Below are positions 52,602 to 61,476 of a DNA stretch of 64,000 nt, piece after piece. The DNA comes from Alkalihalobacillus bogoriensis ATCC BAA-922 (lineage in GTDB: Bacteria; Bacillota; Bacilli; Bacillales; Bacillaceae_F): the NCBI RefSeq assembly GCF_000621445.1, contig NZ_JHYI01000018.1, forward strand, positions 1 to 64,000. Reading direction: 5' to 3'. A program made the position numbers and the translations under genes. How positions within the stretch are numbered: the first letter of the stretch is position 1; each line of letters begins with the position of its first letter. Under the pieces are notes generated by a model. It was not told the DNA's origin. It did not search any database and was given only the letters and a program-made list of their open reading frames with translations.

Positions 52602-53411
52602 CTATAAACCTTTTACCATTCCATCAAAGACAGATTCTGTATCTTCGACTTGAAACAATAATCGCGCATATGGATGGGTCATTTTATGTTCTTCTCCTTT
52701 ATGAAACATCTCGACAATTTCACCTTTATACATAACAATGATTCTATCGCAGAGCTGCCGGGCAGAATCTAAGTCATGGGTGATAAACAAATATGAACAT
52801 TTTTCTCTTTGTTGAATCTCTTGCAGCATCTGCGTTATTTCTTGTTGAGATGGTTGGTCTAAGCTTGCGATTGATTCATCAAAGATGATTAGTTCTGGCT
52901 CAACCGCTAATGCTTTTGCGATACATACTCGTTGTTTTTGACCACCACTTAATTCGGTTGGATATCTTTGTAAATATGAAGGCTCGAGGTTTACTAGTTC
53001 TAACAATGTATTGATTCGCTCATTACGCCATGTTGAGGTTTTACTAGGAAAATAGTTTTGAAGCGGCTCGCGTAAAATTTCTTCTACCTTTCGTTTTGGA
53101 AATAATGCTTGAGACTGGTCTTGTAATACGAGCTGCATGCTTTTGTAAATTTCGAGGTCCTTCATCAAACTTACTTCTCGATTATGCAAAAACACATTTC
53201 CAGTGTTAGGACGTTCAATATTCATGATCACTTTTGCTAATGTGCTTTTTCCACTCCCACTCTCTCCGACAATGCCTACACTCTCACCACGTTCGACCTT
53301 CATGTTTATATTTTTTAATACGTCAATGTAGTTTTGCTGTTTTACTCCACGGATCTTTCTTTTTCTAACAGGATACACTTTTGAGACATTTTTGATTTGC
53401 AATAATGTCAT
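52602..53411 (-). CDS. ABC transporter ATPase, OppF/NikE type
   Basis: A 269-residue ATPase with Walker A GESGSGKST near residue 50, Q-loop LQDQSQALFPKRKVEEILREPL, signature LSGGQKQR and Walker B LIIFDESIASLD. This is the second ATPase of a dipeptide/nickel-class importer. It overlaps its partner by four bases (ATGA) and ends the operon. A consequence of the leader riboswitch is that its expression should fall when cobalamin is plentiful. Confidence 0.9.
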   Translation of the reverse strand: MTLLQIKNVSKVYPVRKRKIRGVKQQNYIDVLKNINMKVERGESVGIVGESGSGKSTLAKVIMNIERPNTGNVFLHNREVSLMKDLEIYKSMQLVLQDQSQALFPKRKVEEILREPLQNYFPSKTSTWRNERINTLLELVNLEPSYLQRYPTELSGGQKQRVCIAKALAVEPELIIFDESIASLDQPSQQEITQMLQEIQQREKCSYLFITHDLDSARQLCDRIIVMYKGEIVEMFHKGEEHKMTHPYARLLFQVEDTESVFDGMVKGL

Positions 53412-54124
53412 GTAAGGATCCCTCCTCGTTCCATCGTCAACACGCGGTCTGCGATTTTTTTTACACTTTGCTCATCGTGGGAAATTAGTAACAAGGTTAA
53501 GCCGAATTCTTGTTGTAGACTTTTAAACAATTGAATCACTTTCTCGCGATTGACAACATCAAGTGCCGTTGTTGGTTCATCCGCGATGATGACTTTTGGT
53601 TGTAAGCTGAGAACGAGTGCAAGCAATACTCTTTGTCTCATTCCTCCACTTAATTCAAATGGATATGAGGATAAAATTAACTCCGGGTCATGAAAGCCCA
53701 CTTTCTCTAGTAAAGAGGAAAGATAAAACTCTCTTTCCTTTTTTGATATTGCTTGATTTAGTTTGACTGTTTCTAGCATTTGTTTTCGTACAGTCCGAAT
53801 GGGATCTAATCCACTTAATGAATGTTGAATAAACAAGCTAATATCCTGCCTACGCAGGAGCAACCACTGTTTTTCTTGAAACGAGAGTACATCTCTATCT
53901 TCATAAATGATTTTTCCCCTCGTTACTTTAAAACTCGAGTCAAGTAATCCTACGATAGCTTGCGCGGTTATGCTTTTTCCACAACCGCTTGGTCCTGTAA
54001 GTGCTACGGTTTCACCTTGAGTGATTGAAAACGACACATCCTGAACGAGAGAACACCACTGTTTTTGTTGGAGAATTGAAATTTGAAGATTAGTAACTTG
54101 TAATAATGGTTTTTCTATCATCAT
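53408..54124 (-). CDS. ABC transporter ATPase, OppD/NikD type
   Basis: A 238-residue ATPase. Walker A is GPSGCGKS near residue 40, the signature LSGGMRQR and Walker B VIIADEPTTALD, with the switch His in LLISHDE. It is shorter than typical OppD and lacks the C-terminal oligopeptide-type extension with Cys residues, as in nickel-type NikD. Two Met codons open the frame; AAGGAGAGAA precedes the first. It works as a heterodimer with the next ATPase. Confidence 0.9.
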   Translation of the reverse strand: MMIEKPLLQVTNLQISILQQKQWCSLVQDVSFSITQGETVALTGPSGCGKSITAQAIVGLLDSSFKVTRGKIIYEDRDVLSFQEKQWLLLRRQDISLFIQHSLSGLDPIRTVRKQMLETVKLNQAISKKEREFYLSSLLEKVGFHDPELILSSYPFELSGGMRQRVLLALVLSLQPKVIIADEPTTALDVVNREKVIQLFKSLQQEFGLTLLLISHDEQSVKKIADRVLTMERGGILT

Positions 54125-54134
54125 TTCTCTCCTT

Positions 54135-54938
54135 TTACGTTTCTTTTTTCAAACGTTCACTCGTCAGTTGGCAGCATAAAACAAAAAGTAATATTGCTAA
54201 GCCTGGAAAAATCATAATATGTGGGGCTAATTGGAAATAGCTAGTCGCATCATGAAGCATCACGCCCCACTCAGGTGTTGGTGGTTGAACACCGAGTCCT
54301 AAAAAAGAAAGGCCAGCCATCAACAATACAACACGTCCTAAATCAAGGGCGATAAAGACAAACACTGGCTTTTTAATTTGTGGAAAAATATACTTTCTCA
54401 ATATTGAAAGATGCGAATTTCCTGACATACGTGCCGATAATATAAACTCTTCTTTTCCCGCTTTTATAGCCAAACTCCGTATAAAACGAACATAATTAGC
54501 CCAGCGAACGAGGACAATCGCAATCACCATATTCACAAATCCAGGGCCTAATATACCCACAATTGCAATCGTTAACACAACATCAGGTAATGATAACGTT
54601 CCATCAACAACCCGCATAAAAAATTGATCAGCACGTCCACGCCAATAACCAGATACTAATCCAATTGGCAAACTAATTAGTAATGTTATCAATGTAATCG
54701 CTATAGCTGTAGTAATCGTCGTTTGGACCCCATAAATAATCCGCGAAAAAATACATCGCCCTAAATGGTCGGTTCCAAACCAGTACTCCACGCTAGGAGG
54801 CTGTAGACGAACATCTAACTGAATGGCTAATGGGGGATGAGGAGCAATCCATTTAGCAAATAATCCTACTATGATAAAAAGTACAAAAATGACAATTCCT
54901 ACAAGTAAGCCTTTATCAACTGACAAAGCCTTCTTCAT
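54135..54938 (-). CDS. ABC transporter permease, OppC/NikC type
   Basis: A 267-residue permease with an N-terminal segment (GLLVGIVIFVLFIIVGLFAKWIAP) and five further hydrophobic segments. HPPLAIQLDVRLQPPSVEYWFGTDHLGRCIFSRIIYG is the family signature after the first segment, and VRFIRSLAIKAGKEEFILSARMSGNSHLSIL is the EAA coupling loop. ATG at 54938 follows GGAGGAGGAG. It pairs with the NikB-type permease upstream. Confidence 0.92.
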   Translation of the reverse strand: MKKALSVDKGLLVGIVIFVLFIIVGLFAKWIAPHPPLAIQLDVRLQPPSVEYWFGTDHLGRCIFSRIIYGVQTTITTAIAITLITLLISLPIGLVSGYWRGRADQFFMRVVDGTLSLPDVVLTIAIVGILGPGFVNMVIAIVLVRWANYVRFIRSLAIKAGKEEFILSARMSGNSHLSILRKYIFPQIKKPVFVFIALDLGRVVLLMAGLSFLGLGVQPPTPEWGVMLHDATSYFQLAPHIMIFPGLAILLFVLCCQLTSERLKKET

Positions 54939-54950
54939 GTCTCCTCCTCC

Positions 54951-55880
54951 CTACCTTACCCGTAAGCGCGGATCTAGCATGACATAAATAAAGTCAACAA
55001 TTAAATGAATCGTAACAAAAAGAACCGTAACAAAAAGAACATATCCTTGGATAACCGGGTAATCGCGATATTTTATCGACTCGACAATATAACGACCTAA
55101 TCCTGGCCAAGAGAAAATAGTTTCAACAATAATGCTCCCTCCAAGCATAAAAGCAAAGCTTGTTCCAACCATTGTCACAATCGGTAAAAATGCATGTTTT
55201 AACACACTCGACAATACCACTTTCCTTGTTGAGAAGCCTCGCGCTTTTTGGGCTTTAACAAAATTTTGTTGCATCATTTCAAGTACGTTTGAACGTAACA
55301 CTCGGGCATATACGGTTCCGAGTCCAAACCCTAATGTCAAAGCTGGTAGCATAAGGTGTTTCCACGTTCCTCTCCCCATCGACGGGAACCATTGGTAATT
55401 CACTGAAAAAAAGTAGAGTAATAGAAAACCTAACCAAAAAGATGGAATCGAGGAACCAAATAGGGCAAAAAAACGCCCTGTGCGATCCACCCATCCGTTT
55501 GACCATATAGCCGTTGCAATGCCTAATGTAAATGTAAACAGTAACATAATAATGAGTCCTGCAATCGCCAACTCTAAAGTAGCAGGTAATCTACGCGTGA
55601 GCTCTTCTAAAACTGGTTGCTTAGAAACAAACGATGTCCCCCATTGCCCTGTCACCATTTGCCTAACCCACTCAACATATTGAGACGATAAAGTCCCTGT
55701 TAATCCTAGCTCTTCTCGCAATGATTCAATAGCCGTTTCCGAGGCAGGGACTCCATTTTCGTATAAAATGATTTGTGCTGGGTCACCTGGGGCCAAGCGC
55801 AACAATAAAAATGTCAATGTCGGGACAATGACTATAACTAGTGCTAGTGGTAGCAGTCGTTCCACTATAAATCGCGTCAT
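54951..55880 (-). CDS. ABC transporter permease, OppB/NikB type
   Basis: A 309-residue permease with six hydrophobic segments. The N-terminus TRFIVERLLPLALVIVIVPTLTFLLLRLAPGDPAQIIL is the usual OppB/DppB/NikB opening, and ARVLRSNVLEMMQQNFVKAQKARGFSTRKVVLSSVLKHAFLPIVTM is the coupling loop. It is second in the operon after the binding protein. Confidence 0.92.
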   Translation of the reverse strand: MTRFIVERLLPLALVIVIVPTLTFLLLRLAPGDPAQIILYENGVPASETAIESLREELGLTGTLSSQYVEWVRQMVTGQWGTSFVSKQPVLEELTRRLPATLELAIAGLIIMLLFTFTLGIATAIWSNGWVDRTGRFFALFGSSIPSFWLGFLLLYFFSVNYQWFPSMGRGTWKHLMLPALTLGFGLGTVYARVLRSNVLEMMQQNFVKAQKARGFSTRKVVLSSVLKHAFLPIVTMVGTSFAFMLGGSIIVETIFSWPGLGRYIVESIKYRDYPVIQGYVLFVTVLFVTIHLIVDFIYVMLDPRLRVR

Positions 55881-55892
55881 TGTTTCACCAGC

Positions 55893-57425
55893 TTATTCCC
55901 AGTCAATATTCGCATGAATATAGTAATATTCAATTGGATGAGGTATAAATCCGGTGACATTTTGTTTTGCTCCAAACACTGTCATTGGATGAACAACGAA
56001 AGACTGAGGAAGATCTTCATTAATTTTTTCTTGTATGGAAATGGCCAATTGTTCTCGTTCGTTTTCTTCTGTTGTTTGATTTAACGTCTGAATCATTTCA
56101 TCTAACTCTTTTGATTTATAAAAACTCACATTAGATGGACTTTCGGATTGATAGAAAATATTCAAGAAATATTGTGGATCTCCCGTATGGGCTGTTAACA
56201 TACTATACATAGCCACATCCCACTGATCATTGGCTAACGTATCATCAATATTTTCAACTTGTCTGATATGTGCTGTAATGCCTTCTTTTGCTAATTCTGC
56301 TTGAACAATTTCAGCCATAACCGATAACTCTGGACGTTGTGGGAACGTCAAAAACGCAAACTCAAAAATATCGCCATCTTTCTCCCACATTTCATCTGAA
56401 TTTTTCTCCCATCCCGCTTTTTCCATCAATTCCTCTATTGAATCGGTTGGTCCATTGCGTTCGGAAAGTCCAAAAGAAAGAACATCAGCAAACGGTCCAT
56501 GGGCTACATTCCCAATCCCCTTCATGACTGTTTCAATAATTTCTTCTCTTGGGATAGATTGGTCAACAACTTGTCTTAATTTTAAATCTTGAAATAAAGG
56601 CGAATTCATATTGTATAAAACTAAATGCGTACGAACAGATGGCGCAGTCAACACGTCAAGATTATCATCACGTTCTAATAATTCAACACTATCTAATGGC
56701 AAGTCAGTCGCAACATCGACATCACCGGATTGCAACGCCATCAATCGTGCATTCCCATCTGTTATGAACTTCATTGTAACTTCTGCTAGTAAGGCGTTTT
56801 CTCCCCAATACTCTTCGTATCTTTCAACTACTAATGATTCGTCTTTCGTAAATTCCTTAATTTTAAATGGACCAGTAAGTGATGGGTACGACTCCTCCTC
56901 CACCGTGGATACATCCAATATCGTTGTTGTCGGGTCCGCTAGATGTGCAATAAGAGCTCCATTCGGTTGGTTCGTTTTAATTTCGATTTCATAATCGCTC
57001 ACAACATTAATAACTTGTACATCTAACAAATCAACTGCACGTTGATTTAATTCAAGCGAACGAAGAAGTGACGCTTTTACACTTTCGGCATCCATTTTAT
57101 TTCCGTTATGAAACGTTACAGCTTCTTGTAACTCAATGACCCAAGTTGTCTCGTCTTTTTCATGCCATGATTTTGCTAGCCATGGAATTGCTTCTAAGTC
57201 TTCATTTAAGCCGACTAGTGTTTCCGCCGCACCTGACCTCATCACATGCCAGCTATCCCCTCGATGAACATCGACTCCACTTGGGTTCCACGTATAAGCC
57301 ATTGTTAGCGTATTTTTTTCACTTTCTTGTTTCGCCGTTTCATTTGATGCCCTACACCCCGAAACAAAAATTAATAAACATATCAGTAACATAACAAAAT
57401 AAAATAAACCTGAATTTTTTTTCAT
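55893..57425 (-). CDS. ABC substrate-binding lipoprotein (nickel/peptide class), cobalamin-controlled
   Basis: A 510-residue family 5 solute-binding lipoprotein (lipobox VSGC, Cys24). TLTMAYTWNPSGVDVHRGDSWHVMRSGAAETLVGLNEDLEAIPWLAKSW is close to NikA and other metal-type members. The middle reads VTFHNGNKMDAESVKASLLRSLE. Family 5 proteins bind peptides, nickel or metallophore complexes. The upstream cobalamin riboswitch suggests a cobalt, cobinamide or metallophore substrate rather than peptide, but this is inferred. It begins the five-gene operon (binding protein, two permeases, two ATPases). Confidence 0.88.
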   Translation of the reverse strand: MKKNSGLFYFVMLLICLLIFVSGCRASNETAKQESEKNTLTMAYTWNPSGVDVHRGDSWHVMRSGAAETLVGLNEDLEAIPWLAKSWHEKDETTWVIELQEAVTFHNGNKMDAESVKASLLRSLELNQRAVDLLDVQVINVVSDYEIEIKTNQPNGALIAHLADPTTTILDVSTVEEESYPSLTGPFKIKEFTKDESLVVERYEEYWGENALLAEVTMKFITDGNARLMALQSGDVDVATDLPLDSVELLERDDNLDVLTAPSVRTHLVLYNMNSPLFQDLKLRQVVDQSIPREEIIETVMKGIGNVAHGPFADVLSFGLSERNGPTDSIEELMEKAGWEKNSDEMWEKDGDIFEFAFLTFPQRPELSVMAEIVQAELAKEGITAHIRQVENIDDTLANDQWDVAMYSMLTAHTGDPQYFLNIFYQSESPSNVSFYKSKELDEMIQTLNQTTEENEREQLAISIQEKINEDLPQSFVVHPMTVFGAKQNVTGFIPHPIEYYYIHANIDWE

Positions 57426-57454
57426 TTTTTCCTCTCCATCATTTCATAGTCTTT

Positions 57455-57503
57455 TCTTTCTAGAATAAACTTTCAAAACTTCACTGCTATATCAAAATTT
57501 TTA
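57455..57503. repeat. 45-nt interspersed repeat, copy 5
   Basis: TCTAGAATAAACTTTCAAAA, then CTTCACTGCTATATCAAAATTTTTAT, a diverged copy. It lies between the riboswitch terminator and the start of the binding-protein gene, inside the leader of the operon. Confidence 0.78.
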
Positions 57504-57523
57504 TGCTTTCTTATATGTAAATA

Positions 57524-57563
57524 AAAAAGCACTTCTGGCTAGTTGAGGCCAGAAATGCTTTTA
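57524..57563 (-). terminator. Riboswitch-controlled terminator before the ABC operon
   Basis: GCACTTCTGGC pairs with GCCAGAAATGC (one mismatch) around an eight-base loop, flanked by AAAAAA and TTTTTT, on the minus strand. It lies between the cobalamin aptamer and the operon and is the probable expression platform. Confidence 0.85.
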
Positions 57564-57611
57564 TTCACATCGAATCTCTTTGTTTTCCATAGACAAACAT
57601 GCTTTGTGCAT
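57561..57611 (-). CDS. 16-codon leader ORF between riboswitch and terminator
   Basis: An ATG at 57611 with GGGAGGTGG six bases upstream starts MHKACLSMENKEIRCE and ends at TAA (57561-57563), exactly where the terminator hairpin begins. The strong ribosome site and the stop beside the terminator suggest a translated leader peptide. Ribosomes reading it could affect the terminator. It is too short for family assignment, and chance is possible. Confidence 0.5.
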   Translation of the reverse strand: MHKACLSMENKEIRCE

Positions 57612-57655
57612 TCTAACCACCTCCCTAATTCCCGTAGGTTCTCAGTGATGTTAAA

Positions 57656-57830
57656 ATAGGCAGGTCTCCTGACTTAGGGTTTATTCTTTCAAACCTTCCC
57701 AGAATTCATTTTCCAGTGGCATTATGAAAGAGTACTAGTTACACTAGCCCCCATACAGTGGCGGGTCCGTGTCGGATTTTCACCGACTTCCCTATTAAGC
57801 TGATTACAAACTGTAATCTAGCACCTATTT
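57656..57830 (-). promoter_or_regulatory. Cobalamin (adenosylcobalamin) riboswitch
   Basis: On the minus strand the canonical conserved blocks appear in order: AATAGGGAAGTCGGTG, AAAATCCGACACGGACCC, GCCACTGTA, GCCACTGG, GGGAAGG and the B12 box AGTCAGGAGACCTGCC. It precedes the ABC transporter genes, with a terminator between. High cobalamin should fold the aptamer and favour termination. Confidence 0.95.
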
Positions 57831-58092
57831 TCAATCATTATTCGATTTTCACCTATCCTTACTATATTCGACATCGCCGTATTTATCAAACGGATATTTT
57901 TTTCCTCTCGTGAAGGGTTTATGTAGTTATGCCTATGACAACTGGTTGTATCGGACAAAAATGTACACAAACCTATCACACATATTGTTTGAGAGAGGAA
58001 TATTATATCGAAAAGACTAAGCTTTCATAGCGTTTATAAATTTCACTTAATTAACGCCGCTTTAACTTATATGTAACGGAGTGAGAAAATAC

Positions 58093-58875
58093 ATGACAAA
58101 CGTAGAAAGAGCCCTTCCTTTCCAAGGTATTTATAATTTTCGCGATTTAGGAGGATATAAAACAATAGATGGAAAAACAATAAAGTGGAGAAGGCTATTT
58201 CGTTCCGCCGAACTAAACGGGGCTACAAACGAAGATATCGTTCATATCTCAAAAAGTGGCATTCGTCATATTATTGATTTTCGTAATGAAGAGGAACTTG
58301 AGCATAAGCCAAACCCTACCATCCAAGGGATTACGCAACATCATCTCCCTATCATGCAAGGCCAGTTTGGAGAAGACTTAAAAAAGGCAAATGGTCTTAT
58401 GTTTATTAAACAATTTATGGACAATAAACAACCAGGCGGCTTTCTTTCTGAAGCGTATAAACAATTTATCCAATCGTCAAAAGAATATGGTCAGATGTTT
58501 GACACATTATTACTAGGAGAACCAACACTCATTCATTGTGCGGCCGGAAAAGATCGTACAGGTATTGGTGCTGCTCTTATTTTGTTAGCGTTAAACGTAC
58601 CGAAACAAACCGTTATGGATGACTACCTTCTCACAAATGACCATTTTACGCTTAGTCAATTAACCAAATCAAAGGACTTTTCTTTTCTTGAAAAAATGAA
58701 TATTAACTTAGATTATATTGATGCACTTGTTTCAGCAAGAGCAGAATATTTAAATGCCGCTCTACAGGAAATCGATGTGCAATTTGGCGGTCTTGACTCT
58801 TACTTCCAAAATGCACTTGGTCTTACACCGGAGAAACGTTCCCAGCTGCATAGCATTTATTTAGAACATTATTGA
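58093..58875 (+). CDS. Tyrosine-phosphatase-like protein
   Basis: A 260-residue protein of the Y_phosphatase3 (PTP/DSP-like) family. GIYNFRDLGGYKTIDGKTIKWRRLFRSAEL is the family opening and LIHCAAGKDRTGIGAALILLAL is the P-loop (CX5R) with the catalytic Cys and Arg. It probably removes phosphate from Tyr/Ser or inositol-phosphate-like substrates. The frame is open from a GTG at 58081, but ATG at 58093 has GGAGTGAG at workable distance. No operon partner. The preceding region 57831-58080 holds no recognised element besides promoters. Confidence 0.88.
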   Translation: MTNVERALPFQGIYNFRDLGGYKTIDGKTIKWRRLFRSAELNGATNEDIVHISKSGIRHIIDFRNEEELEHKPNPTIQGITQHHLPIMQGQFGEDLKKANGLMFIKQFMDNKQPGGFLSEAYKQFIQSSKEYGQMFDTLLLGEPTLIHCAAGKDRTGIGAALILLALNVPKQTVMDDYLLTNDHFTLSQLTKSKDFSFLEKMNINLDYIDALVSARAEYLNAALQEIDVQFGGLDSYFQNALGLTPEKRSQLHSIYLEHY

Positions 58876-58969
58876 TTCGTTATTTCTTCTTGTCTCTTTC
58901 ACTTTCTCTTCATTTTATATTCAAATCGCTCATAGATATGAATATAAAGTGAGAGAGGAGACAACATCG

Positions 58970-59812
58970 ATGAGTACAGCTTATATACCTCCGTGGGAAG
59001 AGCATTTATTTTGGTTAGAAATTCTTCAGGACCATGCTTATTTTGTAAGAGACCATTTGTCACCTGAAGAAGTACAATGGGTCCAAATGGCCGATGAGTA
59101 TGTTAACGCGTTTGGAAATGTATTACACCAACTAAGACAACTTGACCCTCAATTACCTCCTTCATCACCAGAAATGATGGAATTTTCTCAAATTTCACTT
59201 GAAGTGTCGCAAGGATATTACCAATTTGAAAGCTACATGCAACATTTACGACTACAAAATAAAGTGAATCTAAACCTTACTCCTACATACTTAAATGGGA
59301 CTTTAAGTGAAAATCGGGAGTATTTACGAATCTTACATTATTACACTCAAGGTCAAGAATATCCACCAATGCCATTTGTGGATTTATTGGATTTATGGTT
59401 AGAAGATCAAGTCGGTCATGCCGTCCTTTTACGAAATATTATGGACCCAATTGAAATTGAAGTGACCAGTCAAGCAGACCAATTTATTTCTTTGTTTCGA
59501 GGATTTATTTTGCAAAACTTTCATTTGAAAGGTTTTTTACAAGTCATGCCACATGGTCTTCCACGCCAAGATCGACTTGCACGAGACGTTGGTAGAGCAA
59601 GCATTGATATGAACTTATTTATTGTAGATGTCGTACAACGGTACAAAGACACTGAAGTCTTAAACCGCACAACTTTACGATTCCTTGAACACCATTTTCC
59701 AGAGTCATGTTATTTCATAAAAAAATTAAGCGCTTATGCTCCAGAACTCGCAAATGAGGCGATGTATTGTTCTCTCCAAAAACCTTCTTTTCCTAACCTT
59801 AATGAAATGTAA
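58970..59812 (+). CDS. DUF2935 protein
   Basis: A 280-residue all-helical protein made of two tandem DUF2935 units. The first opens IPPWEEHLFWLEILQDHAYFVRDHL and the second has LLDLWLEDQVGHAVLLRNIMDPIE and QADQFISLFRGFILQNFHLKG. Repeated Glu/His pairs such as EEHLFW and DHAYF look like di-metal helical-bundle positions, though no function is proven for the family. ATG at 58970 follows GAGAGGAG; an earlier in-frame GTG is less likely. It is a single gene ending at the terminator at 59843. Confidence 0.85.
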   Translation: MSTAYIPPWEEHLFWLEILQDHAYFVRDHLSPEEVQWVQMADEYVNAFGNVLHQLRQLDPQLPPSSPEMMEFSQISLEVSQGYYQFESYMQHLRLQNKVNLNLTPTYLNGTLSENREYLRILHYYTQGQEYPPMPFVDLLDLWLEDQVGHAVLLRNIMDPIEIEVTSQADQFISLFRGFILQNFHLKGFLQVMPHGLPRQDRLARDVGRASIDMNLFIVDVVQRYKDTEVLNRTTLRFLEHHFPESCYFIKKLSAYAPELANEAMYCSLQKPSFPNLNEM

Positions 59813-59842
59813 TTAGTTCATTATTCCTGAACAAATTCTCTA

Positions 59843-59868
59843 CTACCCACCGAATTGGTGGGTTTTTA
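59843..59868 (+). terminator. Terminator of the DUF2935 gene
   Basis: ACCCACC-GAATT-GGTGGGT stem with a T-run after it. Confidence 0.88.
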
Positions 59869-59927
59869 CATAAAATTTTGCTTAATGAGGAAAAATTAGT
59901 TTGTCATGGTAGGATGGGGGTGTCTTA

Positions 59928-61475
59928 TTGTTGAGACGACGACTTAATAAAATCAATCATATAAAAAAAGGACATCATGAAGTATTCACACCAGAACATA
60001 ATGAAACTTTCTATCAACAATCCATTAGACAATTAAAAAACTCGTTTTCATATCCTAAAAATACGGATTTCAATTGTAGAACACTGTTTATTCATGCTTT
60101 AAACAGAGAAACAACTTTATTCTATATTGATGGTATGGTCGATTACAGTGAAATTGAATTTCATATTATTCAACCATTACAGCAATACTCTGGTTCTTAT
60201 CAATTTGAGTTAGACCTCTCCACTACTTTAGCGGAAAAAGTTTTATCCGTAAAACATATAACGAAAACCGGTCAATATTCAACAATCGTCAATAGTCTAC
60301 TTAATGGAGAAGCTGTGTTATTTGTTGAAAATATGCCTGTCGCACTTTTACTAAAGACAACAGCATTTGAAATTCGTTCTGTTGAACAACCTCAAACAGA
60401 AAAAGTCATTAAAGGACCAATGGATGGGTTTACTGAATCAGCTTCAACAAACCGTTCTTTAATTCGAAAACAATTACGATATGAGGACTTAATTACTGAA
60501 ACGATTACAGTCGGGAAAAAGGCGATTTCTTCCGTCTCACTTCTGTACATTAAATCAATCGCTAATAATGAAATCATTGAAAATGTTCGAGATCGTATTA
60601 ATCAAATTGACGTTGATATGGTTCAAGGCGTTGCTATTCTAGAACAACATATTGAAGAAAGACCATATTCAATATTACCTTCTATTCTTTATACCGAGCG
60701 CCCTGACAGAGCTGCGGCTTTTTTAAATGAAGGACATGTCGTATTAATAATGGACAATTCTCCGGCTTGTTTAATCGTACCTATCACTTTCTGGAGCTTT
60801 TTCCATACAGCCGAAGATACGTATCATCGTTGGGCATTTGGAAATTTTATTCGAATTGTGCGGCTTCTGTCCTTCTATATTGCTTTATTTATTCCCTCGC
60901 TTTATATAGCGATATCCAATTATCATATAGAGATGTTTCCAACTGATTTACTTCTCGCGATTGCAGCTACGAGAGAACGGGTACCTTTTCCTGTCATAGT
61001 AGAAGTGATCATGATGGAAATATCGTTTGAACTTATTCGTGAGGCAGGCATACGTATCCCAACACCGATCGGACCGACAATCGGAATTGTTGGAGCCCTC
61101 ATTTTAGGACAAGCCGCAGTAGAAGCAGGGATCATTAGCCCCATTCTAGTTATTATCGTGGCCATTACCGGCTTAGCCTCTTTTGCTATACCAGATATTA
61201 ACTTGAATTTCACTATTCGCCTAACAAGATTTATTTGTTTGTTTTTTGCTGCAACTTTAGGGTTTGTTGGGTTAAGTATCTTTATAATATTTGCTATAGC
61301 CTATGCAAGTAAGTCGAATTCTTTCGGAGTTCCTTTCTTTGCTCCAATGGCTCCACATTCTTCATCATCAAAGGATATTGTTGTCCGACCACCAGTTTGG
61401 AAACAATGGCTAAGACCATTTTATGTCAAGCCAGAGCAACAGCAAAGACATGACACTAAAGCAAAAGGAGGATAA
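59928..61475 (+). CDS. gerKA: Spore germination receptor subunit A (GerKA type)
   Basis: A 515-residue GerA-family protein. The N-terminal 250 residues are soluble (SLLYIKSIANNEIIENVRDRINQIDVDMVQGVAILEQHIEERPYSILPSILYTERPDRAAAFLNEGHVVLIMDNSPA is the family's most conserved stretch). The C-terminal part has five or so membrane segments ending in APMAPHSSSSKD. The A subunit sits in the inner spore membrane, where the receptor is thought to act as a nutrient-gated channel. Start is TTG, either 59928 or 59931, with GGATGGGGGTG upstream. It is the first gene of a four-gene unit; GerK-type naming is by likeness only. Confidence 0.93.
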   Translation: MLRRRLNKINHIKKGHHEVFTPEHNETFYQQSIRQLKNSFSYPKNTDFNCRTLFIHALNRETTLFYIDGMVDYSEIEFHIIQPLQQYSGSYQFELDLSTTLAEKVLSVKHITKTGQYSTIVNSLLNGEAVLFVENMPVALLLKTTAFEIRSVEQPQTEKVIKGPMDGFTESASTNRSLIRKQLRYEDLITETITVGKKAISSVSLLYIKSIANNEIIENVRDRINQIDVDMVQGVAILEQHIEERPYSILPSILYTERPDRAAAFLNEGHVVLIMDNSPACLIVPITFWSFFHTAEDTYHRWAFGNFIRIVRLLSFYIALFIPSLYIAISNYHIEMFPTDLLLAIAATRERVPFPVIVEVIMMEISFELIREAGIRIPTPIGPTIGIVGALILGQAAVEAGIISPILVIIVAITGLASFAIPDINLNFTIRLTRFICLFFAATLGFVGLSIFIIFAIAYASKSNSFGVPFFAPMAPHSSSSKDIVVRPPVWKQWLRPFYVKPEQQQRHDTKAKGG

Positions 61476-61476
61476 C

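Noticed and set aside
58008-58045. Sixth copy of the 45-nt interspersed repeat
   Set aside because: Only CTAAGCTTTCATAGCG resembles the core, and the CACTGC...CCAAAATTTTT part is absent.
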